A stretch of DNA of 64,000 nucleotides from Sphaerolaimus hirsutus (taxonomy: Eukaryota > Nematoda > Chromadorea > Monhysterida > Sphaerolaimidae): assembly GCA_964036195.1 (NCBI GenBank), contig OZ038454.1, positions 21,190,315 to 21,254,314 on the forward strand, in the 5' to 3' direction. Positions within the stretch are counted from its first letter, which is position 1; every line of letters begins with the position of its first letter. Of the stretch, positions 37,101-52,100 are shown one piece after another. Both the position numbers and the translations under genes were made by a program. The notes below the pieces were generated by a model, which was not told the DNA's origin, searched no databases, and saw nothing but the letters and a program-made list of their open reading frames with translations.

Positions 37101-40100
37101 ATCCAGTTCTGTTGCGTGGCTGATAGCCGAGACCTGGTGATGGGTTGAATCGTGGATCTAGATACGCTTGCAGCTAAGACATTGCATAATATCTAGTGTT
37201 TAAGTACTGAACCATTTTGGCTGTGTTTTTTAAAACTGTTTTGATGCTTGCATTTTGAGAAAAAAAACGGTTTAATTTTAAAAAATTGAGAGAAAAAAAA
37301 ACTCCGGCCATCCCTATGTGGCATCGGAATCCCCACCCTTCCCCGAAAATGCTACCAGAGTCAGTCATGCTCACTACACTGAGATATTTCAATGTAAATT
37401 TTTGTGACTCGTACTACAGACATTTTCATGCCAAAAAGTGGATATGGTCTGTTCTGAAAAATATATCTTTCACAGTTTCTCATCTCAGTACGCATTTGTT
37501 AAAAATGATATGACAAAGAAATTACCCACCTGAGGAGGTCAACTTTCTTCTATAAATTCTGGCGATCGACACCACCCCGCCTGGCATGTCATTGTCAGTG
37601 ATGAACCTTTTTTGCAAATCTTCTGACCAGTAGTCTGGAACTGGCGGTATCTGAAACAGTGGATCAATGTATTATTTTCCTAGTAGTAGGTGTATTTATG
37701 ATTAGTTAAGTTTGTTTAAAAAAAAAAACTTTCTGACTATCCATGAAGTCTAGGGGTCTGCAATGGGGAGTACCCCCTATGAACCCCCCCCCCCGGAGAG
37801 TCGAAATCTGGAATACCCCAAATGTATGTATTTGTACAGAAAAATTGTGAAGGCTCGATGTCGATCTGTATAGCTACAAAAATTTCCGAAAATGTTTATT
37901 ATATTGTGCGACAGACTGGTAATCTAGATCCCTCACCAAAATCTCATCTGATCTAAAGTATATAAATACACAATTACACCCTTTTCTACCCAAAAAGAAG
38001 CCAGAAAAAGATGCCAAAAAACAAACATGATCTCCAGTCTCCACATAAATCAATTTTGGCTCCAGGGCACAAGTTATCAGGACCCAATTTTTGCACTCGC
38101 CATTATCCAAGTTGTAATTCCTGGCTGTTCTCTTTGCAAATGCTACTAAGTCACTTGCATCTGCCTGGTCACCTGGCTTGACCTGTGTTTTTTGAACTTG
38201 TTAAGCAGTGATTGAAACTACCTGGGGCTGGTCCTGCACTCAGTAAAAGTACAGTTTCTGTACTGTCAGGTAAAATGCCCAGTAAAGAGTGAAATGACAA
38301 TTTTGTAGGACATTTTACATTATTTATAACATTTAACAATTTTGTGACATTTTACAGTTTGTTGGACTGGCCAGTAGGGTTCAAACGGGATTGACTTTTC
38401 GGGATCGGGATCGTGATTGTTTTTTTGAGATATCGGGATCGGGATTGGCCGGGATTGGGGTCACGGGATCGGGATCGGGATTGGCATTTTTTCGGGATCG
38501 GGATTGGGGTCTTGGGATAGAGATTTTGGCCAATGTTTTGGCATCCACAGTTGTTCAGAAAGGTCTAAAAACACTGTTGGATGCCAGAAACGTGGCATAA
38601 AATGAACGCTGGCTTCCGTTCACATTTTTGCATGCAAAAACGTCGTTTTTTTACTTTTGATAATTTCCACTAATTTTTCCGGGATCGGGATCCCGGACTT
38701 TGGAGTTTCTCGGGATCGGGATTTGAACAGTTTCGGGATCGGGATCGGGACTGCTAAATCCCGGAATTTCACGGGATCCGGGGTCGGGATCGGGATCCCG
38801 TTTGAACCCCACTGGCCAGTAACAACAATAACAATTTTCTTGTGGAATTTTGTTACCTAGGTAAATCACAAACTTTTCTTCTGAGCCAGTTCAATACCCT
38901 TCAATAGATAAATCAAACCCAAGTATATCAAACACCCACCTTAGCTATATCAAACACAGTGACAGCCCAGAATTTGACAGGTTCCGATACATTTGCACAC
39001 CTGGCATTGCCATCTTCCGCGTAGAAGATCGTCTCCTGGCGAACCTCTGTAGGTAATATGGATATTAATTAGTCATGCACCTCATCTTTGGATGATTATT
39101 TATTTCACTAAATATATACGGTATTTATTCCCCTTGAATATTCCCCGCTGTAAGAAGTGTGAGGAGCAAATAATCCCTTCCCCTTAGGGCATATTGTCAA
39201 TTCGTTATGTCATTTTTTAACGGAAATGGCATGTTGTTGTGTTAGTAATGCATATTCTGTGGAATTAATTGATGGAAACATGCATGAAAGTTTTGACGAA
39301 ATAACACTTCCTCCCCTTAAACAATCTCCCGTAGTATAGTTCCCCGTCAAAAAACCCCGATGAAAAATAATTCCTCGAGGGGAGTTATTCAAGCAAATAC
39401 GGTAGTTTCTCGCAGTCAGCGCTTACTCTGGTGCCAATTCCGCAAGGATGAAAGTGATAGGAGAGTGGCAAGTCAAGTGACAAGTTAAATTAAATATTAA
39501 CGACACAAAGTGAAAAGTGAATATTCTTGTCACTTATCAGATCAATCGCTTTTGATTAACTTATCATTGTTTGAGACTTAGAGTTTCCTTGTGACTTGTT
39601 CACTTGCGAAATTGGCCCCTGGGTTTACGAGTGTTATAAATGCCAAAATTCGCTCAAAATGTACTTTCGCCAGGCCATCTGGGGTAATGTGTAAATAAAT
39701 TTTTTACGGAAAACGGAAAAGTAACATGTTTTACTTGACGTAGAGCGGAAACGTAAAAAAATGGAAGGTAAAGATTTTTTTAGCTGCCGGAAGGCGGAAA
39801 GGTAAAAGTTTGTATATTGAATAACGGAAACGGAAAACGGGATGATGACACCCTATTCTGAAGGCACGTGTTTTTTGTTTTCAATAAAACTCTATTCAAT
39901 GCTTGATTCTGGGAGCGTGGAAGCAACGACGTTTTACATCCAGGATAAGACTTGAAAAACGCGATCAAATTTTCAGTTGAATTGACGTTCAACTTTCAGT
40001 TGAACATGCGCAATTGACGTCAGTTGTCGATTGACGTCAGTTGTCAGTTGAATTTTGAAACGTTCATTGAAAAGTGTGTCCAAAATCCAAATCACATTTA

Positions 40101-43100
40101 AATAATTTAAAACTTAAAGTTGAACAGGCAAAGATCGAGTGGTATATGAAGAATTTGAATTTGAAATTTGAGTTCATAGATCCCAGTCCGGAAAAATTTC
40201 TCGTCCCGCTCCTGACCCCCAAAAAACTGGCCCCGTTTGAACCTTAGCTCAAATCCATTTCCATCAAACAAACAAACGAAAACATCAAAAACACACCCTC
40301 CACAATATCCTTCAATTGCACATCCATCCAATCGATAGCATCGCGCTGTGAATCGCCGCCGCCGAAATTCAGCAATTTGTCGGGATCGCAAATTCTAGTC
40401 GGTCTGTCGAATCCGCACGCTGCGAAACCGGAACTTTTTGTCGGGTTCGGCAAATCGGTTCCGTCCCAATCTTTAGCTAGGGCTCGTGCTAATGTTAAAA
40501 GTAGGGCGGCGGTGTGTAGGAGTAGGGATTTCGGCGGGATTAGTGATGGCATTTTGGGGGATTTTCGGTGCCTGTGTGGGTTTTTTTTATTGAGCACATG
40601 TTGGATTAAATGTTGGAAGATGGAATGATGTGATTGTCGGTATCAATATTCGACAGTAAAAAGTACCGGATGTCCGATATTTTGATATCGATATTAGAAA
40701 AAAAATGATATCGATGTTGGATGTGAAAAGTGGCGTTTTCTAAATCGGCTGGTTGTCATAGGGTGCAGCAACAGATTTCGGAAAAATGTGATCTCAGCAA
40801 TTTTTCTATGGTATTTGAGGAATGCGCTTTTTTATACTTAGATAATCACTATTGAATTGGCTCTTTGTTGATTCTACTGAAATATTCCAATTTTACAAGT
40901 ATGAATATTTAGGTATATATTTCTGAGCAGCCAATGCAACTTAGTAATGGTACAGGTAAATGCGAAAGTTCTCTGCCATAATGAACACATCAAAATGAAT
41001 ATAAATATCACCAATGATCAAATTAACATTTACATCTCATCACTTTTGAGCTCAAAAAGGCATCACACGTTAAACGCTGCAGCATCATTTTTATCCATAT
41101 TTACTTTCAGCAAAATTATGTACCATGTGTAATGTCACTTTTGCCTTGTATAAAACAGAGGAAACAGTTTAGGGAGTGGTTGTGATTTCCTGTGACTTTT
41201 TTACACTTCAAATACTGAATTTTGTAACTTGAAATGGGGCACACCTATTTGGAGTATGCAGCGGAACAGGGGATATAAAAACGATTACTTTCTGAAGTCA
41301 ATTTCAATTAATTTATCCGACGGAACCCGATTTGATGCATCTAGGGAACCGTTTTTTTTAGGATGCGCGTAATATGGAAGAAAAGTAGATGTGAAAGTTG
41401 ATGCATAAAACTCAAAACAATTTCATTGTTTTTCATTCTTCACTCACTAGTCATTTCATGAAATTTGTTGACTTGCCCCCATGGGTGAAGGCGGGAGAAA
41501 ATAAATACTCCCAAAATATTAGTCACCATGATATCTAGTGTATTTCTAAAAATCCTGCCGGGTGTAATTGAATTTAACCATGCACATAACTGCGTGTAAA
41601 CATAAATATGCATGTTTTACACATGAGTAAAGTATCATGAAACACATGTCAAACAACTCAAACAAAGGCCGGGTTGAGTGTCATAAAACTGACATGGTGA
41701 CAAAAATTACTGGTCAGATCAAACTGAATTATGTGAAATCTAAAATTACATAGATGGCAGAACAATTTAAAGTGGTTCAAATTTTAAATAGTGGTCATTG
41801 GCGGAAAATCTCGTGATCAAACAGTATGGACCAGTGCCAAATTTCAAACCACCCATTGTTTATTATAGGCCTCCCGATGACAATATGTGTTGGCATTTCA
41901 TCATGCATACAACCAGGTAACGCATGTGATTCATGTACATGTTACTGCGTACATAAAAGTGACCTTGTGGCGTTTCTTACCCAAAAAGATTGAAGACATG
42001 CTTTATACCATGATTCCTCTTGCAACCATGTGTAAAATCTGACTACACCTGTACATGGTGGTTCAAACTATTAGAAACCCTACATCTTTGACACAAATGA
42101 ATGTTACTACACACCTGGAAAATTTGAACCCATTTTTGGGATATTTTTACATCACCCTCTGGAGGTGTATATAATTGACTAATTTTTAACTTCTAATTTT
42201 CTATATTTTATAGGGTAGAAAGCAAAAAGTGTAAGAACTTCACGAATATTTGTAAGTTAATGGGAATATTAAAGAAAAAAGAAGGTTAAAGTAGAGAAAG
42301 GTTTTTATGTTGTTTTTTTTAATTTGGAAATCATGGTAAAATTTCTAGAAAATAGATAGCCTGGTAGATAGCTGATTTCGGGGTCTGCAACTTAGGGAGT
42401 CTGACCGAGGTATATTTTTACAATAGGTTTTTCAAAAAAATTCAAAATAATAATTTCAAAAACATAATTTTTCACATTCTTTCCGCACCAGCCAGTGTGT
42501 GCAAACATCTCACATGCCGCGCAGCGTGTGCCCCCGGGCAGGGGCACCGGGTAACCTTGACGCTCAGCGGGCGAATGGGTGCTGTGAAGTCCGCCCGGTG
42601 CCCGGTGTCGCGGCGAAATGTGATGGGGAAATTCGGGAGGTAAAATTTTGAATGCCTTAGTTTCACTGCGGTGATTCATATGTCTGTACCACAGGGGTTT
42701 TGTAGATTTGGACCCCCGCGGGGTTCATATAGATAGCAAATCGCTCCTCCGGAGGGATAGATAGCTGAAAAATTTTCTGGGGGGTTTGGGGGGGGGGTTC
42801 GCGGGGGTTCAAAATATAGGCATAGAAGGGAGGAAAAGGAGAAAAATCGCTAAAAGTAGGTGAAAAATGGCTAAAAATTGGTATATAAGGACATATAGAA
42901 CTAAAAATGGCTGAAAATAGGCAGTTAGACACATGAACTAGTGATTTTGGAGGTGGAAATCTATATAAAGGTATGAAAAAAAGCGATTTTGAGCGAAAAT
43001 TGGGGTATAGTTTCTGAAAAATCGCTCCACATAGATGGATAGCTGGCCGATTTGGGGGGGGGGGGGTTTAGGGGATAGTAGCCCAAAATTTTGCATCCGG

Positions 43101-46100
43101 GATAGATAGATAGCTGAGCGGGCCTCCGGGATAGAAAGATAGCTGGCGGATTTGGGGGGGTAACCCACCCCCCCCCCTACTAAACCCCTGCTGTGCCGTG
43201 GAGAGAATTTAGAAAAGTCGAATAGTACCATATGCCTATTCCGCGATCAGACAAGTGACAAGTAAAGTTGTAACGACTATTGTAGTGAATTGTTCAATGA
43301 AAACACATCACTTATAAGTTCCTCGTGACTTGACTGTCCACTTACTACTTATCAGAGCACTGTATGAGAAGTAAAGCAGGTTTAGTAAAAGTGGATGTGG
43401 GGTTTGAAGGTGTGAGGTTTGCAACCCCAAAATGAGTTACTACAAATCTAAAGGGGTTGTTTGGGGTGAGTGACTGGTTGATAATTGGTGTATGTCAAGA
43501 ATTCCGTTGGTATAATATGTGGTCAAGTGTAGATTACTGCGAAACCGCACCGAAGGGCTCTTGCTAGTAGCTTATAACCTTACCACTTTCTTGTCACTTG
43601 TCCAAATGCGGAATTGGCACCTATACAATGGTTTATTATCACAAATGATAAATATAAACAGCGGAATAACCAATGTTGTGACTGAGAAACGAAATTTCAT
43701 CAAAATAAATTTCCTCACAACAGCGTTCAATGGGCGTTCCTTGGTGAGAGTTAAACATCCATAGGAATGTTTTTGCGTAAATTTGTTTCGCATAAGTTCA
43801 TGGATAGCCCGGGGACAAAATTGTTGAATATAATAGCAGGATTAATTGTAAATTAAAACATTTGGAAGTTGGTCGCAGCGCCTTATTGTCAATGGCAATA
43901 TTCAAGGCAGCGTGTATAAAATAAATACCGTATTTGCTTGAATAGTCCCCCTTGAATAAGATTCCTCCTTAAGAGATTTGATAAATTTGTTGTGCCCAAT
44001 TTACCAAAAATAGCACATTATTGTGGTCATTAAGCATATTTCATTAAATGAATTGATAGAAACATGCTTGAAAATGTTGGCGAAATAATAATTTCTCCCT
44101 TTGAAAAATTCCCCCCGTCGAATAGCCCCCCCCCCCCTCAAAGAAATCTGTAGAAATCATAATTCCCCTGGGGAATTATTCAAACAAATACGGTACATGT
44201 AAATCAAACTTTCTATAGAAGTGTGAAAATCCTATTGCACGTCAAACTGGTGTTTAATACTAATTATATGTTTATGGCTTAAATATCTTTGACTTAAATT
44301 TTTTCTTACTCTGGTAAAAAATAAAAAAGGCTAACAAGACTAGTAAATACATTGGATTTTTACATTGGATTTTCTCGGAACAAAGATATCGTAAAAAGCG
44401 ATTTTAAACAGACAACGGTGCATCGCATCGAAGGTCGAATTGTAAATTTATCAATAGCCAATTTGTAAAATTGGCATCAAATTTTGTTCGGCTCGATACA
44501 AAGGTATGAAAATCGGGATTTATAAATATGACCTTTTATTCAAATTTGATCATCGCCCGAAAATGGCCGTGTAAGCGATAAAAAACGGGAAAATTCGTGA
44601 TTTTCACACTTGGTTTTTAATACCATGTCGATTCAAATAGTTTGCATAGGTGCAGAATGGTCGCAAATTTTATGCATTTTTGGCATAATGAATATTTAAA
44701 TACGAGGAGAATACTCAATGTGAAAAGTTTGTCATTTGCAACATTTTCCAAATAGAAAATAAATAGTCGTTTTTGAGTCGATCTGAAGTGTAAATACATT
44801 TCGGTTTTGAGATGAATATGAAACACTTTCACATGATGCTCAATGTTATTTTCAATTTTATTATTAGTTGCAAATTGTTACGTGGTAAGTGTAGAAATAT
44901 CCACAGAAATTCCGGAACTATAAGAAGTAGTACTTTTTCAAATGGAATATGATTGTTTGCGAGACGCACTTTACGTCAAACCTTTGAAAATACCTATGTA
45001 AAGTATTTACCTTTGTATGTTTATAGCGCAATTTTCGTGACAAGTGAAAACATGACAATATGATATAAGAAATTATTGTGGGGGGCAGTGTTACCTTATG
45101 AGATTGGCCTTATATCGCCAAAAATTTTTCAGCCAAGTAATGCAGATACTGAAAAATAAATATCAGTAAATTGTGCATAGACTTTGAACGTGTTTTCACT
45201 TTTTTGGGCGGGATATGCCACTTTCAAGTTGGAAAAAAACAAAGAACAATTGCATGGAAAATTTTATTCTGACGTTCTCAGATACCTTTTGCGTAGGTTG
45301 CCAATTCCTAGAATTATCTACCCAACTGAGAAATTATCAAGAATTGTCGCATGAATGCTTACAAAAACTTACAATGCTTATAAACAGGTAAAAATTCTCA
45401 CATTCACATTTATTATGGATATAGTACTGTTTTACATTACAAACTAATATAATATAAACGATAGCTACGTGAACATGAAGCCAAATGTATATAGCGGATT
45501 TCTGCGATTGGTTGATGTCTAAATAATTGCTTGAACATTTTTCCGTTCTGTACGATATCAACTACCTAAAAATTACAAGTGTAAACTGTGTACAACAATA
45601 CACAAGATTATAAATGATACATATGTTCGCTCATGATGACATGATGGTACTATGTTTTATAAAAGTATGTATGTTCAACCGCAGAGTTGTGAATATTATA
45701 TAACACGATAACGTTTGAAAAATCTTGCTATCCTGCTAACCATTTTGAAAATGTCCTACTGCACCACCTGATTTTTTTCATTTTATGGGTATAATATTTT
45801 CAAAATAATGTGTTGCAAATTCCGCATGTTCACAAATTGATGGGGCAAGTTTTGAGTTTAAATCCTCACTTATAACTTGACCTGCTAAAACTTTATCATC
45901 ACATATCACTGCATATCATTTGACAAGCTGTAGAATTGTCATCTGGTAAATAATGTCTGTACCTAAAGGCATTCAGTTACCGTAACTTCAAAAAATGAAA
46001 CCTCAAACCCACCATAATGTTTGATAAGGATTACGGTTGACAAATTTGTGTGTGCTCACAGAACACAATGATCGGTGCATTTTTTCTCCGCCTTTGGGTC

Positions 46101-49100
46101 CCAGGAAAAACTATAAAAATTGTAAATAGAAACCGTATGAAACTAGTGCTTTCGAAAAACCTGTACAAAATCCATTTTCAAAATTGCAAAATCAGGAGAA
46201 ACAATGATCTTTTTTCATTGTGTAAATACTTCTCAACATAAACAAGTGAACTGTAAAATTTTCAATCAAAACTAATAAGTTTCCCAACTCTACCCAATGT
46301 AAATATGTATATATACACAGTACACACTGTATCTCATGAAGTGTGTTCTGTACATAGTATCTGGTATTTACAGTCTCATGCAAAAAGTCAAATGTTAAAA
46401 CATGATCACATGCATACAGCTGATTGTGTATAAATACTACTAGCAAGGGCCAGATGATAACATTACACATTCTCTATCAGACTTTTAACTGTGAATAGCA
46501 AAGTACCTAGTGTTCAATTGAACATTTCTGCTGTTTTCTTTCATTTAAAAAATTGAAACTGAACAGCAGAAAAATTTTTAACTGAACAGCAGAATGTGTG
46601 AATACATAAATTATGACATGACCGAAAATTGGCCGGAAATGAACTGTTTCATCATTTCTCAATGACGATTGAAAAACGAGAATTGGTGTCAACGCCTTGT
46701 GCATTTTTGCGCCTCACTCACTGATTGGTTTCTTTGAACCTGGGCCAGTGACATCCCAAAATGAAATCAAGATGAATTACAATCGGCATTAAGTCCACTA
46801 TATATATATCATATTTGCACGTTGTGTATTTTATTTACTTACGCACATCAATTCTTGCATTTGTATGTGAATTTGTACATGTCGAAGTGGTACCTAAATA
46901 TTTATGACTGCATTCGGAAAATTCGATAAATTCGGGATTCAAAAGCATCAATTTTGATACTGAGGGGAAATAAAAAACTTGCTAATTTTCTCCCCCAGAA
47001 AATTTGTAAATCAAGTCTTTCAAATACGAATACTGTAAATCCTTCGAAAAACTCGCCCTCGAATAAGTCACCCTTGAATAACTACCCCCGGTAAGCTGAC
47101 CGAGGTAAAATTACCCCCCCACCCCCTTCAAAACCCCCCCTCGAAAACCCCCTCTCGAAAAACTCCCCCCTCTTTGATGGGTGGGAAAGACGCCATGTAA
47201 ATATAAAAATGTACCTATGTAGTTAAAGTAGTTTTTTTCCAAAAAGACCCTTTTTTGCAAACTTTTCCATTCCCACCATTTAATCTCATTTGGTAACCAC
47301 TGAAATAGATAAGTACACTTTGTATGTGGGGGGTGGGAAGAGGCGTGTCAAGTAAAATTTCTTGCAGTTGTCGTAAAAGTGTTTTTGAGCATTTTTTATA
47401 ACTTCACATCCCCGCTGAGTCAAAAATATGTGAAAATTTTTTAATTTGTCAATATTTTACTGCAGCGTTTACTATTATGTAAATGTTCATAAAAGGTAAA
47501 ATGTATCATTTTGCAGTTAGTGGCACTAGCATTGATTTCATTGCATGTAATAACGAATTTCTTTCCTGGCTCACACGTTGTTGCAGGTAATTTTACCCCA
47601 TTTATACACTATATCGATCAAAAAATATATGGAACAGGGGTCTCCTATGGGGGGGTGTTACCCCCCAAACCGCCCAGCTATCTATTTATCCCTGAGGCCG
47701 CTCAGCTATCTATCGATGCCGGAGGCAAAAATTTTTGCCTATACTCTGCGCACGTGATACTCTGCCCTCACACTGATTTATGTCTCGTGTTGGAAGCATG
47801 CCAATGATGATTAAATCATGCGATTTCCATAAAAAGATGAAAAAATTCATCGATGTGAATATGTTAATGAATAACATTATAACAACAATCAATTTTGTCA
47901 TCTTTTTATGAAACTCGCACGCTTTAACCATCGTTGGCACACTTCCAGCGGGAACCACACGTGCAAGGTGTAAAGTAACCGGGGTATACTATCCGCTACC
48001 CCCCCCCCCCAAAACGCCCAGCTATCTACCTTTCCGGAGCGATTTTTGAGAACTTTTGCTTAAATTGTTGCTAAAAATTGCTACAGTTCATGCGTTTTTA
48101 TTTCCATTTTGTTGCAAAACTTATGATGTGAATGGTCAATAAAGAACAAAAAAGTTATCTCACAGTTTATCTGACACTATACTAGGGTTGGCCGATGTTT
48201 TTTTTAAAACGTTTTTTATTAAAAAAAAACGTTTTTTTTAAAAAAAAAACATCGAGTTAAAAAAAAACGTTTTTTTTCCAACCCTACACTATACCACCTC
48301 ATTTACCCCCCCCCCCCCCCCAATTTTTCAGGTCCCTCAATATCTCCTCTCAGCCGGATACGAACACGTCGCGTGCACCCAGCCCCGAAGAATCGCCTGT
48401 ACATCTCTATGTCGTAGAGTTGCCCACGAAACGTTGAACGAATTTGGGTCAAAAGTGGCCTATGCCATTCGGTTTGAGCGGACCAAAACTGCCGGCACGA
48501 AATTGCTGTTTTTGACTGAGGGGTTGTTGCTGAGACAAATGGATCTTGATCCCGTGTTGAATGATTATCAGGTATTAGATTTCAACATCGTTTACCTTGA
48601 ATGAGTCCCCCCGTCAAGTATTTTTACTTGTCGTGTTTTTGTAGGTGGGTTTATTTAAGGGGGAATAATTTTTTAGTCAGAATTTTTAAGCACCAATATG
48701 CACAAAATGTCAGGGCTATTTTTTACATGTCATTATATATTTGACTCCATCAATTAGGGTTGGAATAAAAACGTTTTTTTTAACTCGATGTTTTTAAAAA
48801 AAAAAAACGTTTTTTTTTTAAATAAAAAACGTTTTTTTTTTTAAGTTCCCAGATATGACCTTGTGTCAACATATATAGGTATATCAGAGAGTGGCAATAC
48901 TCTGTGATGTTATATATGACCATATAATGGCTGTGGAGCCATGGGATAGCATTATAAGTGGTGATTTGTGTCAAAAATATCCATTTTTCGTCGACATATC
49001 GTTCGTATATCGCCTTATAGTCGAATGTTCGTGACTTCAGGTAAAGTTTGGCACGGAATAGTGATGAAACAAGGTTATAAAAGGAGGTTGTTACTTTGGG

Positions 49101-52100
49101 AGTGAAGTTACACACTGTGGAGGTACATGGAAGCACATTACCTCAATATTATATACATAGTACAGCAACATATGACGGCTTATTAACCCATGGTAGCACA
49201 TAGAAATGGATACTTTGGTACTAAAATGCTACAAAACCAATGAAAACAACCACCAATGCCAATTTGTGTGTGAAATTGCGCGCTTGCGCGCAAAAATTTT
49301 GCAAAATACCTAGTGTTAAATGTTAAATGTCATGTAAATGTCAAAAGTCTCAAAAAGTCTATTTTACAGGGTGCGGGACTGCCACCATGTCTCAGGCCCA
49401 GTTACATACCCATATTAGGCAAATGCCAATCGTTGTGTTCAATATGAACAAAAATGGCTTGTTATTTTGTTAATAATGCATTTTTTTGTGAAATGAGTAT
49501 ATGAAAAAGAGATCTGAAAATTATGCGAAATAATACTTGCCCCTTTGAATAAACCCCTTTTGAATAGCCCCCTCAAAAATCTCTGACGAAATAAAAACTC
49601 TGCAGTTGAATTATTCGAGCAAATACGGTACCCACACCCATTAACACACCCATAGGTGGTCATCCTGGACGAGGTGCACGAGCGCCACCTGCACGCCGAC
49701 CTGCTGGTGGGCTTGTTGAGAATGTTGTCGGTGCAGCGGCCCGACCTGAAGGTGGTGCTCATGTCGGCCACCATCAATTTGGAGCTCTTTTCGGAGTATT
49801 TTCCTGATGCACCAGTTATACAGGTGGGTTTAATGGTTTGGGATGGGTTTTTGTTGGTTTTGGTGTGTGGGGAAGTTTTGAAGATTGTTTCAATCAATTG
49901 TGTTGTTTATGTTTATCAGTTCGCTTGAGGTACTGTATTGTTTTGTGTAGGTTCCCTTTATTGTGCCCATAGTTGAGATTCAGACATTAGGCTTTTCCGG
50001 ATTGACAGCTACATAAGCTGCGGGTTTTAAAACGTATTTAAGCTATTTAACGCTAGTTAAAGCTAACGTATTTACATCAATGGTGTGATACACTCGCTTC
50101 CGATTTTGGGGATGGCCATTTATCCTTTGAGACTCGCTGTTTGCAGCATCTATACAATGTGCAATGTTGTGTAAAAAAGTTACAGACACACTGCTGAATC
50201 GATGGAAAATCCCCAAAGTATTTATTCCGCTAAGTGCCAGAAAATGTCGCCATAACAATATTCATGCAAATAGCACCAGCGCCATGGCGCCATGTAAACT
50301 CTATCACCTACCCGACCAAATACTTTACAGGTACCCGGAAGGTTATACCCGATCCAAGTCGAATATCGACCGATCGCAAAAATGGACTTAGGACTGGAAA
50401 GATCGAAAAAATCTACCAAAATCGACCCGGCGCCGTACAGGAGAATTTTGGCTCTTATTGACGCGAAATATCCAAAAACTGAGAGGGGAGATATGCTGGT
50501 ATTTTTGCCGGGAATAAGCGAAATGACCACAATCGCTGAAGATCTCAAAATGTATGCTGAAGAGTGTAAAAGTTGGATCATTTTGATGTTGCACAGGTAA
50601 GTTGATGTTGGTTTGAGGGTTGGTAATTTTCAGTTTTAAAAAATTAATTTTTCCGTGTTGATTGAGTTTTGGATCTGAAAAAATGTTTGCACTTTTTTAA
50701 TAACACTGTACTCGATACGTGGATAAGTGACAAGAAAAGTCAAATCATAGTGATAGGTCTAGTAACTAGTGTTAAGTGACACACTTATTGACATCGCAAA
50801 TTCGTGACAATTGAATGTCAAAATATTGTTAAGAACATCACACTTTACAGAAACAGTGAAAATTACCGTATTTCCTCGAAATACCCCCCGGGGGGTGATT
50901 CTTTCATAGTGGTCCCGAGAGGGGGGGGGGGTTAAACGAGGGGGGGGGGATATTATTTCACAAGAAAATTTTTGAAAACCAAGTACGAAATTGTCGTCTG
51001 AAACGTACGCAGACGTCGAAAAATGCAACAAAAACCGCCATTTATAAGGTTCTGTAGACTAATATTAGTATGTAGGTGGTATGTACACTGTTCTAACGTG
51101 ACACCGACATTGTTTTAACGTGTGTTCTGCAGTACACAGAACACAGTTATTGTCATGTACGTTCCCTTTACACTCAATTTGGGGGGGTATTTCGAGGGGG
51201 GGGTGATTGTTTCATAGTGGTCTCGAGAGGGGGGGGGGGTCAAACGAGGGGGGGGGGATATTTCGAGGAAATACGGTAAGTGTCACGATATAAAACATTA
51301 ACTATGCTCTATCATATAAGACGTTCAAATCACATTGAACTTCAAATCACGAATTCAAATCAAATCACCCAAATTGAGTTGAATTTAGTTGACACGTAAT
51401 TTGATGTCAACTAGTGTGCACAGCCACAATGACACCAGTTCCGACCCCAACCCCACCTACCCCCAGCACGCTATCGCTGGAAGAACAGGACAAGGTGTTC
51501 GACATGGCGCCCGACGGCGTGCGCAAGTGCGTCCTCAGCACCAACATTGCCGAGACGTCGGTCACCATCGACGGCATCCGCTTCGTCGTCGACTCGGGCA
51601 AGACGAAACAGATGAGATACGACCCTACTACGGGGATGCATCAGTTGAAGGTTGGGGGGGGGGGTGTTGTATTGTTTGGAGATGCGATATAGTGTGTTCT
51701 GCATTTTTCGAGTTTGTTTGGGTGCGCACGCTAGTTGACACGTTGTCAACTGATCATTATGTCAACAAACAGCAAGTTATCTGAGTTGGTCATAATTTGC
51801 ATTTTTGCCGTGTTACAATATTATTGCGTAATTGCGGAATATTATTGCTATTGATCAACTTTGTCAACTGATAGGTAAAAAACTGGAAACTGGGGTTGTT
51901 AATAATCACCAACACGTTTTTTTATGTGTTTATCATAATATCTGGAGAAATATCTTGGCATCATATCATAATCGTAGATGGTTACTGAAAATATCAATAT
52001 CATATGAATGATCGATATCAATATTGATCAAATCCCAAACTTTTGTAAATATTTATTTCCTCCATCCCTTGTTAGGGATGAAACTCCAATCTTGAAGTTG

